The translations under genes were made by a program, and so were the position numbers. Below, piece by piece: positions 47,316 to 54,730 of a DNA stretch of 64,000 nt. The notes beneath the pieces were generated by a model. That model ran no database searches and was not told where the DNA came from. It was given only the letters and a program-made list of their open reading frames with translations. The DNA comes from Pantoea brenneri (lineage in GTDB: Bacteria > Pseudomonadota > Gammaproteobacteria > Enterobacterales > Enterobacteriaceae), in contig MIEI01000004.1 in the NCBI GenBank assembly GCA_002095305.1, positions 39,896 through 103,895 on the forward strand, given 5' to 3'. Every line of letters begins with the position of its first letter. The first letter of the stretch is position 1.

Positions 47316-48196
47316 GTTTATTGCTGAAGGTTAAGCCATTGGTAATCAGCCCGGTGCTTGCGCAGCGTATTGGTCTGAATGAGGCCATCGTGCTGCAGCA
47401 GATTTGCTACTGGCTAGAGGATACCAATTCCGGTGTTGATCATGACGGTAAACGCTGGGTTTACAACACTATTGAAGAGTGGAATCAGCAGTTCCCTTGG
47501 TGGTCATCAGATACGGTTAAGCGCGCCCTGACGTCACTCAAGAAAAGCGGACTCATCTACGTTGAGCAGCTTAAAAAGACTCAGCATGATCGCACGAATT
47601 ATTACGCAATTAACCACGCAAACCCACTGCTGGCCGATGAGTGCAAATTGCCCTCATCGAAGGATGCAGATTGCACTCATCGAAAGGGGCAAGCTGCACC
47701 AGTCGAAAAGGGCAGATTAACCCCATCGACTGGGGCAAATTGCCCTCGTCTTACAGAGAATACAACAGAGAATACTACAGAGATTACAACAAACCCTTCT
47801 TGTCAGGTTGCTCCGCAACCCGACCATGCTGTTGATCCGAATCAAGCTGCTTTCAGTGTGCTGGAACATCTGAACCGCGCTGCTGGCATGCGCTTTCAGA
47901 AATCAAAATCATCGCTGGGGCCTATCCGCGGACGTCTGGCGGAGGATTTCACTGCGGCTGAGTTGATCCTGACGGTGGATTACTCGATAGCGAAGTGGGC
48001 TGAAGACGTAAAGATGTGTGAATACGTGCGACCAGAAACCATTTTCCGTCCTGGCAAGTTCCCTGGCTATCTGAGTTCAGCACAGAAATGGGACAGAGCC
48101 GGCCGGCCAAAATGCATCAACGGCAAGTGGCAGCGCGATGTGATGGCTGTTTCGTCAACCGACTACGCGATACCTGAAGGCTTTCGCGGGGCATAA
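47312..48196 (+). CDS. Phage replication initiator (lambda O-like role)
   Basis: This 294-residue protein has an N-terminal winged-helix domain (LAQRIGLNEAIVLQQICYWLED...WNQQFPWWSSDTVKRALTSLKKSGLI) and a C-terminal conserved phage domain (LEHLNRAAGMRFQ...YVRPETIFRPGKFPGYL). Residues about 108-160 form a low-complexity linker encoded by the iteron array, so the origin lies inside the gene, as in lambda O. No helicase or helicase-loader gene is recognisable next to it; it may recruit host DnaB/DnaC directly. Confidence 0.85.
   Translation: MSLLLKVKPLVISPVLAQRIGLNEAIVLQQICYWLEDTNSGVDHDGKRWVYNTIEEWNQQFPWWSSDTVKRALTSLKKSGLIYVEQLKKTQHDRTNYYAINHANPLLADECKLPSSKDADCTHRKGQAAPVEKGRLTPSTGANCPRLTENTTENTTEITTNPSCQVAPQPDHAVDPNQAAFSVLEHLNRAAGMRFQKSKSSLGPIRGRLAEDFTAAELILTVDYSIAKWAEDVKMCEYVRPETIFRPGKFPGYLSSAQKWDRAGRPKCINGKWQRDVMAVSSTDYAIPEGFRGA
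47641..47788 (+). repeat. Probable phage origin: five 23-bp iterons plus AT-rich 12-bp repeats
   Basis: Five copies of a unit close to GGGCAAATTGCCCTCATCGA have their GCA cores at 47643, 47666, 47689, 47712 and 47735, an exact 23-bp period. As 23 is not a multiple of three, the repeats run through all reading frames, so DNA rather than protein sequence is conserved. Three 12-bp direct repeats (ACAGAGAATACA-type; 47753-47788) follow, a likely unwinding element. Confidence 0.9.
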
Positions 48197-48208
48197 GGGG
48201 AGAGAACC

Positions 48209-48643
48209 ATGGTTAACCACGAATCAAAAATTCTTGAATTGATCACCCGCAGAGGCCCGCTGAAAGTTCGCGATATCTGCAAGCTGACTGACCTGCATGA
48301 AACCTCAGTGAAACGCTTTATCAAACCGTTATTCACCAGAGGAGTGCTTAAGCGGGCCAGCGACTGGAGTTATTCGATCAACACCACACCGTTGCCGGAA
48401 GAGAGCGAAAAGCATCTCCATCTTGCGACACAGGCCGCCGAACTGGAGGCAAAGGGGTTCTGGCTTCGTGCTGCACAGGTCTGGCGTGAGGCAATGCTGG
48501 TCGCCAAGTTTGAGGCATCCCGCAACGAAGCCAAAGAGAACTGCGATCGCTGCGCTGCGAAAGGCTCACTCAACTGTGGCAGCTACGGTGGACTCGACAC
48601 CGGGCGCATCATTTCAGCCAGTGTGAACAGGGATTTGTTATGA
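48209..48643 (+). CDS. Winged-helix/PerC-like phage protein
   Basis: This 144-residue protein has an N-terminal winged HTH (ILELITRRGPLKVRDICKLTDLHETSVKRFIKPLFTRGVLKR). The C-terminal part (AAELEAKGFWLRAAQVWREAMLVAK) resembles the PerC family of regulators found in phages and enteropathogens. GGGGAGAGAACC precedes the ATG. A regulatory role is inferred. Confidence 0.65.
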   Translation: MVNHESKILELITRRGPLKVRDICKLTDLHETSVKRFIKPLFTRGVLKRASDWSYSINTTPLPEESEKHLHLATQAAELEAKGFWLRAAQVWREAMLVAKFEASRNEAKENCDRCAAKGSLNCGSYGGLDTGRIISASVNRDLL

Positions 48644-48762
48644 AAGCGCACCTGAAGAGCCACTACCAACGCAATGAGATTTTCTACCGGGCCATCCGCA
48701 CAGCAGCAGTGATGATTTTTGCCCTGATTATTGTCCTGACATGGGAGCTGACCACAGCATGA
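48640..48762 (+). CDS. Small single-helix membrane protein
   Basis: This 40-residue frame overlaps the preceding gene by four bases and the ParB-like gene by four bases (ATGA). It has a basic N terminus (MKAHLKSHYQRNEIFYRAIR) and one transmembrane helix (TAAVMIFALIIVLTWEL). Tight coupling on both sides supports it being real. The function is unknown. Confidence 0.7.
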   Translation: MKAHLKSHYQRNEIFYRAIRTAAVMIFALIIVLTWELTTA

Positions 48763-50123
48763 GCACATTAGCGCGCATTTACGACGACAAGAAAAATTCC
48801 GACACCGATATCACCACCCGCAAAACCTACCTGGTGGGCGTTGATGAACTGTATGTCGAAACTAATTACAACATTCGTGATATCGATCAGACCCATGTCG
48901 AGGAATTCCGCGATGCCTTTATCGCTGGTGAGCATGTGCCTCCGCTGGCTGTTAAGGTCACCGAGAAGGGCATTAAAGTTATCGATGGCCACCACCGTTA
49001 TTACGGTGCGAAGCTGGCACAGGAAGCGGGCTTTACGCTGCGGCTTGAGTGTAAGGACTTCGTTGGTAATGAAGCGGACAGCGTGGCGTTCATGGTCACC
49101 AGTAGTCAGGGCCGAGCCCTGTTGCCGCTGGAACGTGCTGCAGCCTATGAGCGCCTCGTTAACCAGGGCTTAGAGCCAGCCGAGATTGCCGCTAAGGTGA
49201 AGCGTTCGATCACCGATGTTGAACAGCACCTGCAGCTGCTAACTGTTGGCGAACCGCTGATTGAGATGGTGAAGTCTGGCGAAGTGGCCGCGACGACAGC
49301 AGTAGCCCTGCAGCGTGAGCATGGCGTGAAAGCATCATCAGTAGCACAGGAGCAGATGCAGAAGGCGAAAGCGGCTGGCAAGAAGAAGCTGACCAAGACC
49401 GATGCCATGCCTCAGTTCAGTGCTGCTCAGGCACGAAAGCTGGCAGAACTGATCGCTAAACACTGTCAGACAGAGCAGAGCGAGGAAGGCGCACGCATTA
49501 CGCTGACGTTTGAAACTGACCTGCAGGCAGCTGAGCTGATGGATATTATCCTGCTCGCCAAAGAGCATTACGGCGTCACCAAATCAGTAAGTGAACAACC
49601 GGCACCCGTTAAAGCTGAGAATGGTGATGGCGATGACCTTCCACTACTGAAACACGAAATTCTGGAGCAGAGTGGCGTTGAGGTCTGGGCCTGCGTTCAG
49701 GCGGCGTTCAAAATGAAACATGAATACACCTACGCAGAGTCCAAATATGCACACACATGGGCGGCTGACTCGGTAGAGCACCCTGCGCACGTAGTTGTTC
49801 CTCAGGACACCATCCAGTCAGCCCTGCGCCTCATTCAGCAGCACCAGGACGAGCAGGCGATCAAACAGTGGCTCTCAGAGCAGCATGATGAACCAGAGCT
49901 GGTAACGGAGCAGTTGCAAAGGTTCTCCGGCGCGCTGACTGATTTGCGCGTGGATCATCCATGCACAGTTCAGGAGTTCATCGGGCTGGTGGAGCAGGTA
50001 GACCAGGATTGCTGGTCGAACTACCGCATGCTGCGTCAGGCGGTGCGGGAGTTGGCCGGCCAGATGACCATACCCGAGCTAATGGAGAAGCAGCCGGTAT
50101 CCCACCAGAACGGAGTACAGTGA
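48759..50123 (+). CDS. ParB/Spo0J nuclease-like domain protein
   Basis: This 454-residue protein has an N-terminal ParB/sulfiredoxin-like domain (NIRDIDQTHVEEFRDAFIAGEHVPPLAVKV...VIDGHHRYYGAKLA) and a KorB-like HTH (LEPAEIAAKVKRSITDVEQHLQLL). A Lys/Ala-rich linker follows, then a C-terminal domain I do not recognise (from about 290). No ParA gene or obvious parS cluster is next to it, so plasmid-type partition is unlikely. Proteins of this type are common in prophage replication modules and may act as DNA-binding regulators or nucleases. Confidence 0.8.
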   Translation: MSTLARIYDDKKNSDTDITTRKTYLVGVDELYVETNYNIRDIDQTHVEEFRDAFIAGEHVPPLAVKVTEKGIKVIDGHHRYYGAKLAQEAGFTLRLECKDFVGNEADSVAFMVTSSQGRALLPLERAAAYERLVNQGLEPAEIAAKVKRSITDVEQHLQLLTVGEPLIEMVKSGEVAATTAVALQREHGVKASSVAQEQMQKAKAAGKKKLTKTDAMPQFSAAQARKLAELIAKHCQTEQSEEGARITLTFETDLQAAELMDIILLAKEHYGVTKSVSEQPAPVKAENGDGDDLPLLKHEILEQSGVEVWACVQAAFKMKHEYTYAESKYAHTWAADSVEHPAHVVVPQDTIQSALRLIQQHQDEQAIKQWLSEQHDEPELVTEQLQRFSGALTDLRVDHPCTVQEFIGLVEQVDQDCWSNYRMLRQAVRELAGQMTIPELMEKQPVSHQNGVQ

Positions 50124-50124
50124 T

Positions 50125-50349
50125 ATGGCTAAAACGCGCGACTCGGATTTAATGGCTGCCGGTATTATGGCGTTTGTTAGCGCCGCAAAAGAATATCGAG
50201 CAAAGGCGCCAGCCCCAAAAGATATGACTGAAATCCACATTAATGCTGGATTCGACCTGGCCATCAAAATGGCAGAAAAATGCGCCGAGGGCATCTTGTC
50301 ACAACTGAGCACCAATCAGAGCTGTGAGCAGGAGTCTGAATGCAGCTAA
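50125..50349 (+). CDS. Small hypothetical phage protein
   Basis: This 74-residue soluble protein (MAKTRDSDLMAAGIMAFVSAAKEYR...) starts 1 nt after the ParB-like stop and overlaps rusA by ten bases. No family is recognised. Confidence 0.6.
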   Translation: MAKTRDSDLMAAGIMAFVSAAKEYRAKAPAPKDMTEIHINAGFDLAIKMAEKCAEGILSQLSTNQSCEQESECS

Positions 50350-50726
50350 CTCTCCCATTTCCGCCAAGCGTGAACACGTACTGGCGTAACACCAGAAAGG
50401 GAGTATTGATCAGCGCCTCCGGGCGCTGTTTCCGCTCCAATGCATTCGCGGCGGTAGTTGAGCAGCTGAAGTGCCGACCCAAGCCGATTACAGTGAACGT
50501 GGAGGTAAGCGTGCTGCTGTTCCCGCCAGACAAGCGTCAGCGGGACCTTGATAACTACCTCAAAGCCCTGTTCGACAGCCTGGCGCACGCCGGTGTGTGG
50601 GGTGATGACAAGCAGATTAAGCGATTCACTGTAGAGTGGGGCGAACAGACCAAAAAGGGCAAAGCAGAGGTAACTATCAAGCCATTTATAGCAGTGGCGG
50701 CAGGAGGTCCGCACCTGGTTACATGA
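50340..50726 (+). CDS. rusA: RusA-type Holliday-junction resolvase
   Basis: RusA cleaves four-way DNA junctions during phage recombination and replication. The 128-residue protein starts LTLPFPPSVNTYWRN. The catalytic aspartates are in KRQRDLDNYLKALFDSLAHAGVWGDDKQI. It overlaps the preceding small gene by ten bases. This is the nin-region position seen in lambdoid phages. Confidence 0.93.
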   Translation: MQLTLPFPPSVNTYWRNTRKGVLISASGRCFRSNAFAAVVEQLKCRPKPITVNVEVSVLLFPPDKRQRDLDNYLKALFDSLAHAGVWGDDKQIKRFTVEWGEQTKKGKAEVTIKPFIAVAAGGPHLVT

Positions 50727-50831
50727 CCAGTAAAAATGGCTATAGTGGTGGTGTACTGGCGAATTGCAGTCGTCAGTATCAAAGGTTGGTCCCGTTCATT
50801 TGCAGATGATGGGGCGGGGCCGTTTAAAACA

Positions 50832-50841
50832 GTGTGTGGAG
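50832..50841 (+). repeat. GTGTGTGGAG leader element, copy 4
   Basis: Exact copy, 8 nt before the ATG of the KilA-N gene at 50850. Confidence 0.85.
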
Positions 50842-50849
50842 AAGAAAGC

Positions 50850-51629
50850 ATGAATCAGCTTCTAGTGATTGATGGGGTTTCCGTTCGTCAGGACAACTCC
50901 GGCCGTTATTGCCTTAACGATCTTCATCGTGCAGCAGGCGGCGAACGCCGACATGAACCTTCCTTGTGGCGTAACCTTCAACAGACCAGTGAACTCGTTC
51001 AGCTTCTGAGCGATACAGGAATTCCTGTATCGGTAATCAAGGGCGGAATGAACCAAGGCACGTTCGTATGCAAAGAGCTGGTCTACTCATACGCGATGTG
51101 GATCAGCGCTGAGTTCAGTTTGAAAGTAATCCGCACTTATGACTCTCTGGCATCAAAGCCGCCAGTGGTTTCCATGCCAGAAGAGGTACAGGCCAGTATC
51201 ATCCTTCTTGAGTCAGCCTCCCGAATGCTTAATTTTTCCAACTCCTCAAAGCTTGGCGCATATCAGAAGATTCAACAGCATTACGGCATTCCCAACATGA
51301 TGCCTGCATATGCCATCGACGCACCAATAGACGCTAAAGATGGTTCAAGCCGTCCGACGCTTTCGCTGAGTGCACTTCTGAAGGCTCACAGTATTCGAAT
51401 GAATGCTAGCCAGGCTTATCGTCAGCTTGAGAAACTGGGGATCGTGGAGCACAAAAGCAGAGCCAGCCGATCAGGGACTGATGGTGTAAAGCTGTTCTGG
51501 TCTCTTACGGCTAAAGGCTGCATGTACGGTAAAAACATCACCAGCCCTGCAAATCCGCGAGAAACGCAGCCTCATTTCTTCGAATCAAAATTTGCCGAGT
51601 TGCTTCGACTGCTCGAAACCGTGCACTGA
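50850..51629 (+). CDS. KilA-N domain phage protein (antirepressor type)
   Basis: This 259-residue protein has an N-terminal KilA-N domain (about 1-95: VSVRQDNSGRYCLNDLHRAAGGE...LVYSYAMWISAEFSLKVIRTYD) and a C-terminal HTH-like domain (LSALLKAHSIRMNASQAYRQLEKLGIVEHK). KilA-N proteins of this form act as antirepressors or regulators in phages. The start is defined by the GTGTGTGGAG leader; the frame is open further upstream but without a ribosome site. Confidence 0.85.
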   Translation: MNQLLVIDGVSVRQDNSGRYCLNDLHRAAGGERRHEPSLWRNLQQTSELVQLLSDTGIPVSVIKGGMNQGTFVCKELVYSYAMWISAEFSLKVIRTYDSLASKPPVVSMPEEVQASIILLESASRMLNFSNSSKLGAYQKIQQHYGIPNMMPAYAIDAPIDAKDGSSRPTLSLSALLKAHSIRMNASQAYRQLEKLGIVEHKSRASRSGTDGVKLFWSLTAKGCMYGKNITSPANPRETQPHFFESKFAELLRLLETVH

Positions 51630-51636
51630 GGTGACT

Positions 51637-52653
51637 GTGAGAGCATTACTTACTCCAGAGGTAGCACCGCGCACCGGGATTGTATTGCTGAAGCCAGGAC
51701 CAGACCTGTTAAAGCTGTTTCAGGGTCGGGTGGTGATCAGCACACCAACGATGGATATGGCAGACATGCCATCAGGGCGGCTAAATGACTGGACGCAGCC
51801 GTTACTGGACGAACCCTCTCTGCTTCCCTTTTTCAGTCACGAGCGCGTGATAAAGGCCGCAGGTGGGCCTAATGCGCTGGCGTCTTTCGTGCAGTCGTTC
51901 AGCTGCTGCCAGTGGGATCAGCCCGGGGCATGGCATCACCACGAATTTACTGTGTCAGAAACTGAAAACGGCCTGGTGTCTCTATGCTACAGCCACGATA
52001 ATGAGTTCAGGCAGAACGGCGCGCCCGGTCGCCTGGAAAGCATTGCGCAGGGCAACACCGCACTCTGGATTATCAGGGCCGCATGCAGCCAGATGGCGTT
52101 GCCTGGCGATCACCAGCTGTCACTTCCGGAACTGTGCTGGTGGGCAACCCTGAATGATGTCATTGACCTGATACCGGAAGCGCCGGCACGCCGCGTTCTG
52201 CGCATGCCGAAAGAGACTATCCAAACCGGAGAACTTAGGGAAACCCGGATTGTGCCAGCGCGGCCGGCGCAGGAAATAATTCAGGATGCCGCGCAGGTGG
52301 TAAAAACGATAATCGACCTGCGCGCCGATCCGGAGTCGCCTGAGTCGTTTATGAAGCGGCCCAAGCGTAAACGCTGGGAGAGTGAGAAATACACACGTTG
52401 GGTAAAGTCGCAGAAGTGCGCATGCTGCGGCGTGCATGCTGACGATCCTCATCACATCATCGGACACGGGCAGGGAGGAATGGCAACGAAGGCGCATGAT
52501 TTATTTGTGATACCGCTATGCAGAGCGCATCACGATGAACTGCACCGGGATATGAGAGCGTTTGAAGCGAAATACGGCAGTCAGATAGAGCTGCTGTTCA
52601 GGTTCCTCGATCACGCGATTGCAGTCGGAGTGATTGGGACAGACAAAAAATAA
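51637..52653 (+). CDS. DUF968 protein with HNH-like zinc motif
   Basis: This 338-residue protein is of the DUF968 family from lambdoid nin-type regions. The C-terminal Cys/His cluster (CACCGVHADDPHHIIGHGQGGM...LCRAHHDELH) resembles an HNH nuclease centre. The N-terminal half has the family segment ERVIKAAGGPNALASFVQSF...CQWDQPGAWHHHEFT. I chose the GTG at 51637 (TGAGGTGACT upstream), 7 nt after the KilA-N stop. Nuclease activity is inferred only. Confidence 0.8.
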   Translation: MRALLTPEVAPRTGIVLLKPGPDLLKLFQGRVVISTPTMDMADMPSGRLNDWTQPLLDEPSLLPFFSHERVIKAAGGPNALASFVQSFSCCQWDQPGAWHHHEFTVSETENGLVSLCYSHDNEFRQNGAPGRLESIAQGNTALWIIRAACSQMALPGDHQLSLPELCWWATLNDVIDLIPEAPARRVLRMPKETIQTGELRETRIVPARPAQEIIQDAAQVVKTIIDLRADPESPESFMKRPKRKRWESEKYTRWVKSQKCACCGVHADDPHHIIGHGQGGMATKAHDLFVIPLCRAHHDELHRDMRAFEAKYGSQIELLFRFLDHAIAVGVIGTDKK

Positions 52654-52654
52654 A

Positions 52655-52664
52655 GTGTGTGGAG
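52655..52664 (+). repeat. GTGTGTGGAG leader element, copy 5
   Basis: Exact copy, 9 nt before the ATG of the Q gene at 52674. Confidence 0.85.
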
Positions 52665-52673
52665 AAGGTGAGC

Positions 52674-53467
52674 ATGAAAATTGAATCAGCGCTGAAGCAC
52701 TTCAATCCGAAGAGCCTGCAGATTAGTGACTCATCCCGTGCTACGGGAAGTGAGGGGCTTACGGGTACAGACCTGATGGCCGCTATCGGGATGTGTCAGT
52801 CAAAGTCTCCGATGGGGATTGCAGCCGTTCTGGCTAAGTCCGGGGTCAGTGAAGAGGATAAAGATCGCGTAATCGGTCTTCTGATGGTGCATGCCCGGCG
52901 CATAACACCAAAGCTCGTTCTGAAAGCAGCTGGCTCAAAGCTGCCTTCCTGTATTAGGGTTCTATCCAAGCTGGCATATGAAGATTATGTCCGCTCTGCA
53001 TCAACTACCCACTCATGCCCCGACTGTGATGGCCGTGGCATTATGAACAGCATTGAGCATGTGATGATCCACCCTGCTGCTCAACGCCTGATAACGATAA
53101 TTACGTTCCTCCAAAATACCGGCTGGAGACGCTGGAAAAGATGTGCGTGACATGTCACGGCAAAGGCGCAGTGACAGAGCGGTGCCGGTGCAACGGTACT
53201 GGCCGCGTGCGTGATATCGAGATGTCCAGGCAGACTGATTCCATCGTTGAGAAGAATTGTGATCGGTGTGGTGGCAGAGGATTTGCGCGTTCGCCCGGTA
53301 CAAAAGCTTTCAGAGCCATCCGGGTGCTGATTCCTGACCTGCAGGAGAGGACATGGAACCGCAACTGGAAGCCTTTCTTTGATGCGCTGGTGACTAAGCT
53401 TGAGCAGGAAGAATCTCACGCAGACCAGACCTTTCAGAAGATAACCAGAACCGGCAAAAATACCTGA
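52674..53467 (+). pseudogene. Late antiterminator Q (PF06530 type), frameshifted
   Basis: Q binds near the late promoter and lets RNA polymerase pass the late terminator. The first part (MKIESALKHFNPKSLQISDS...DLMAAIGMCQ...CPDCDGRGI) is in one frame, open to 53150. The family continuation (PPKYRLETLEKMCVTCHGKGAVTERCRCNGTGRV...CDRCGGRGFARSPGTKAFRAI) lies in the +2 frame, open from about 53057 to 53467. The span of 794 nt is one base short of 265 codons. The switch must lie between about 53057 and 53108. Both zinc-finger-like halves are preserved, so either a base is missing in the sequence or the prophage has a defective Q. Confidence 0.85.
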
Positions 53468-53584
53468 CCAAAGATAACTGTTGCTTTTGTCCGGAAATGG
53501 ATTAATATCTCCTCATAGTGGGGATTTTATGAGTCTTCTGCACTAAAAAGATTTATCTGTTCCGCTAGGCGCGGGTCAGTTGCA

Positions 53585-53640
53585 TATAATGTGGATGCCA
53601 AGAAGCCCTGTAGCCTCACCAGCTAACGGGGCTTTTTTAT
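53585..53640 (+). promoter_or_regulatory. Late promoter P_R' -10 box and t_R'-like terminator
   Basis: A consensus TATAAT at 53585-53590 lies 118 nt after Q. About 12 nt later comes a hairpin (AAGCCC...GGGCTT with an inner TAGC/GCTA stem; 53602-53634) followed by TTTTTT. This matches the lambdoid plan of a constitutive late promoter with an immediate terminator passed only with Q. No good -35 box is visible, as is common for Q-dependent late promoters. The rest of 53468-53863 holds no recognised gene. Confidence 0.75.
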
Positions 53641-53863
53641 TGGCTTATCCGCGATAAGGGATAGAGCAATTCTTATCCCTGATGCGGGGTAAAAAATTAG
53701 CACTGTTACTGCCGGGCAGTGTAGTTACCGCGTTTGCGTCGCGGAAATGAATCAAAATCTAGTCTGAGAGCTGGTTTACCGTTTTTGCTTCCTTAGGAAA
53801 GTGGCAAATTATCTCTGGCCTCCAACAACAAAGTAACTATTTGAATCTGGCAGGGCGCTCCAG

Positions 53864-54334
53864 TTATGCGGTTCGCGGTTTTATTACTGCTCCACTACAA
53901 AACGCAAAAAGTTTTTCTATAACCGTAAGTGTGGCTGTAGGACTTATGCCTAATTCAATCTGAGTGGCAACCATAGCCGGGAAATATAGTGCGCGCCATG
54001 GATTATGGTCCCCATCCTGAGCATCAGCGATCGCATTTTGTAACTCACTGTCCGTGATGAACTGATTCTGAGTCATATAAAGCCTGAGATAGGTAGCCGC
54101 CTGTTTACGAGAATGTTCTGCTGCAGCTTCAAAATGGAAGGCCATTTTAATTGCAGAAATTCCCGCGATTAACAGTCCGATCAATACTGCATACCCCATG
54201 CCAGCAATAACACTTGAGCCGAGAAGAAATAACAAAAACGATAGGCATTTATCTATCCTGCCGGTAATGGTGCAGAACATCTTTTCAAGATGATGTGAAT
54301 AAAGAATTTGGTAAAGCATGTCTTCCCGGCTCAT
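53864..54334 (-). CDS. SLATT-like two-helix membrane protein
   Basis: This 156-residue protein runs against the late operon. I chose the ATG at 54334 (MSREDMLYQILYSHH), with GAGG 6 nt upstream; the longer frame overlaps the preceding small gene. After about 30 residues come two adjacent transmembrane helices (CLSFLLFLLGSSVIAGM and GYAVLIGLLIAGISAIKMAF). A soluble helical part follows (HFEAAAEHSRKQAATYLRLY...NPWRALYFPAMVATQIELGI). This architecture resembles SLATT-domain proteins, thought to be membrane effectors in defence systems. I recognise the shape rather than a firm sequence match. It forms a two-gene unit with the next gene upstream. Confidence 0.6.
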   Translation of the reverse strand: MSREDMLYQILYSHHLEKMFCTITGRIDKCLSFLLFLLGSSVIAGMGYAVLIGLLIAGISAIKMAFHFEAAAEHSRKQAATYLRLYMTQNQFITDSELQNAIADAQDGDHNPWRALYFPAMVATQIELGISPTATLTVIEKLFAFCSGAVIKPRTA

Positions 54335-54341
54335 AGGCGCC

Positions 54342-54479
54342 TCACTTTTTGCTTGAGCCTCCGTCACTAGATTTAGAAGGTGGAGCAGGTGTTTTTTGCT
54401 TGGTAGCCTGTTCTGCAATCTTTCTGGCTAGGTCCGGAGGCATGTGATCATTAGCTCGCGCGCTGAAAGGTTTACTCAT
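54342..54479 (-). CDS. Small partner protein of the SLATT-like gene
   Basis: This 45-residue hydrophilic protein (MSKPFSARANDHMPPDLARK... ending KTPAPPSKSSDGGSSKK) has a strong ribosome site (TTGGAGAATTCG). It is followed after 7 nt by the membrane-protein start, so they are co-transcribed. The Pro/Ser/Lys tail suggests a disordered C terminus. No family is recognised. Confidence 0.6.
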   Translation of the reverse strand: MSKPFSARANDHMPPDLARKIAEQATKQKTPAPPSKSSDGGSSKK

Positions 54480-54500
54480 CGAATTCTCCAATTCTGATTA

Positions 54501-54722
54501 TTAACTCTGGTGAATTAACCATATCAGATGGAGTAATGAGCTGCCAGATGCTTTCTCAGAACCAATAAGGTTGCTTGCGAAAAGAGTTTGAGAGGGATCG
54601 TTGCCACCAGTTTGCACCAAACAAACCCTGTTGCCGACGGGCAAGGCCATTACCGCATTTGCGTCAGGGTCCCAACACAAAGAGGTCGCCATAGAGCGGC
54701 CTTTTTTCGTTTTTGCGCACAC
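54501..54722 (-). CDS. Possible small reverse-strand protein
   Basis: The frame reads MCAKTKKGRSMATSLCWDPDANAVMALPVGN...LVQTGGND, 73 residues from the GTG at 54722. That GTG is 8 nt after a GTGTGTGGAG leader; an in-frame TTG lies 5 nt after it and an ATG at 54692. The segment DANAVMALPVGN has a diverged counterpart near 53695-53735. The function is unknown. A rightward terminator overlaps its first codons, so it may not be expressed. Confidence 0.4.
   Translation of the reverse strand: MCAKTKKGRSMATSLCWDPDANAVMALPVGNRVCLVQTGGNDPSQTLFASNLIGSEKASGSSLLHLIWLIHQS
54683..54707 (+). terminator. Terminator ahead of the lysis genes
   Basis: AGGTCGC pairs with GCGGCCT (one G-T pair) and is followed by six T on the + strand. 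Late transcription must pass it to reach the holin gene, presumably in the Q-modified state. Confidence 0.65.
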
Positions 54723-54730
54723 CAATCAGT

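Noticed and set aside
47641..47788. CRISPR array reading of the regular repeats
   Set aside because: The units are contiguous 23-bp imperfect repeats without spacers and lie inside a coding initiator gene, which fits iterons. No CRISPR array or cas gene was seen anywhere in the window.
50585..50610. A GTGTGTGGGG string resembling the leader element
   Set aside because: It is inside the rusA coding sequence (AGVWGDD), differs in the Shine-Dalgarno part and precedes no start codon, so I did not count it.
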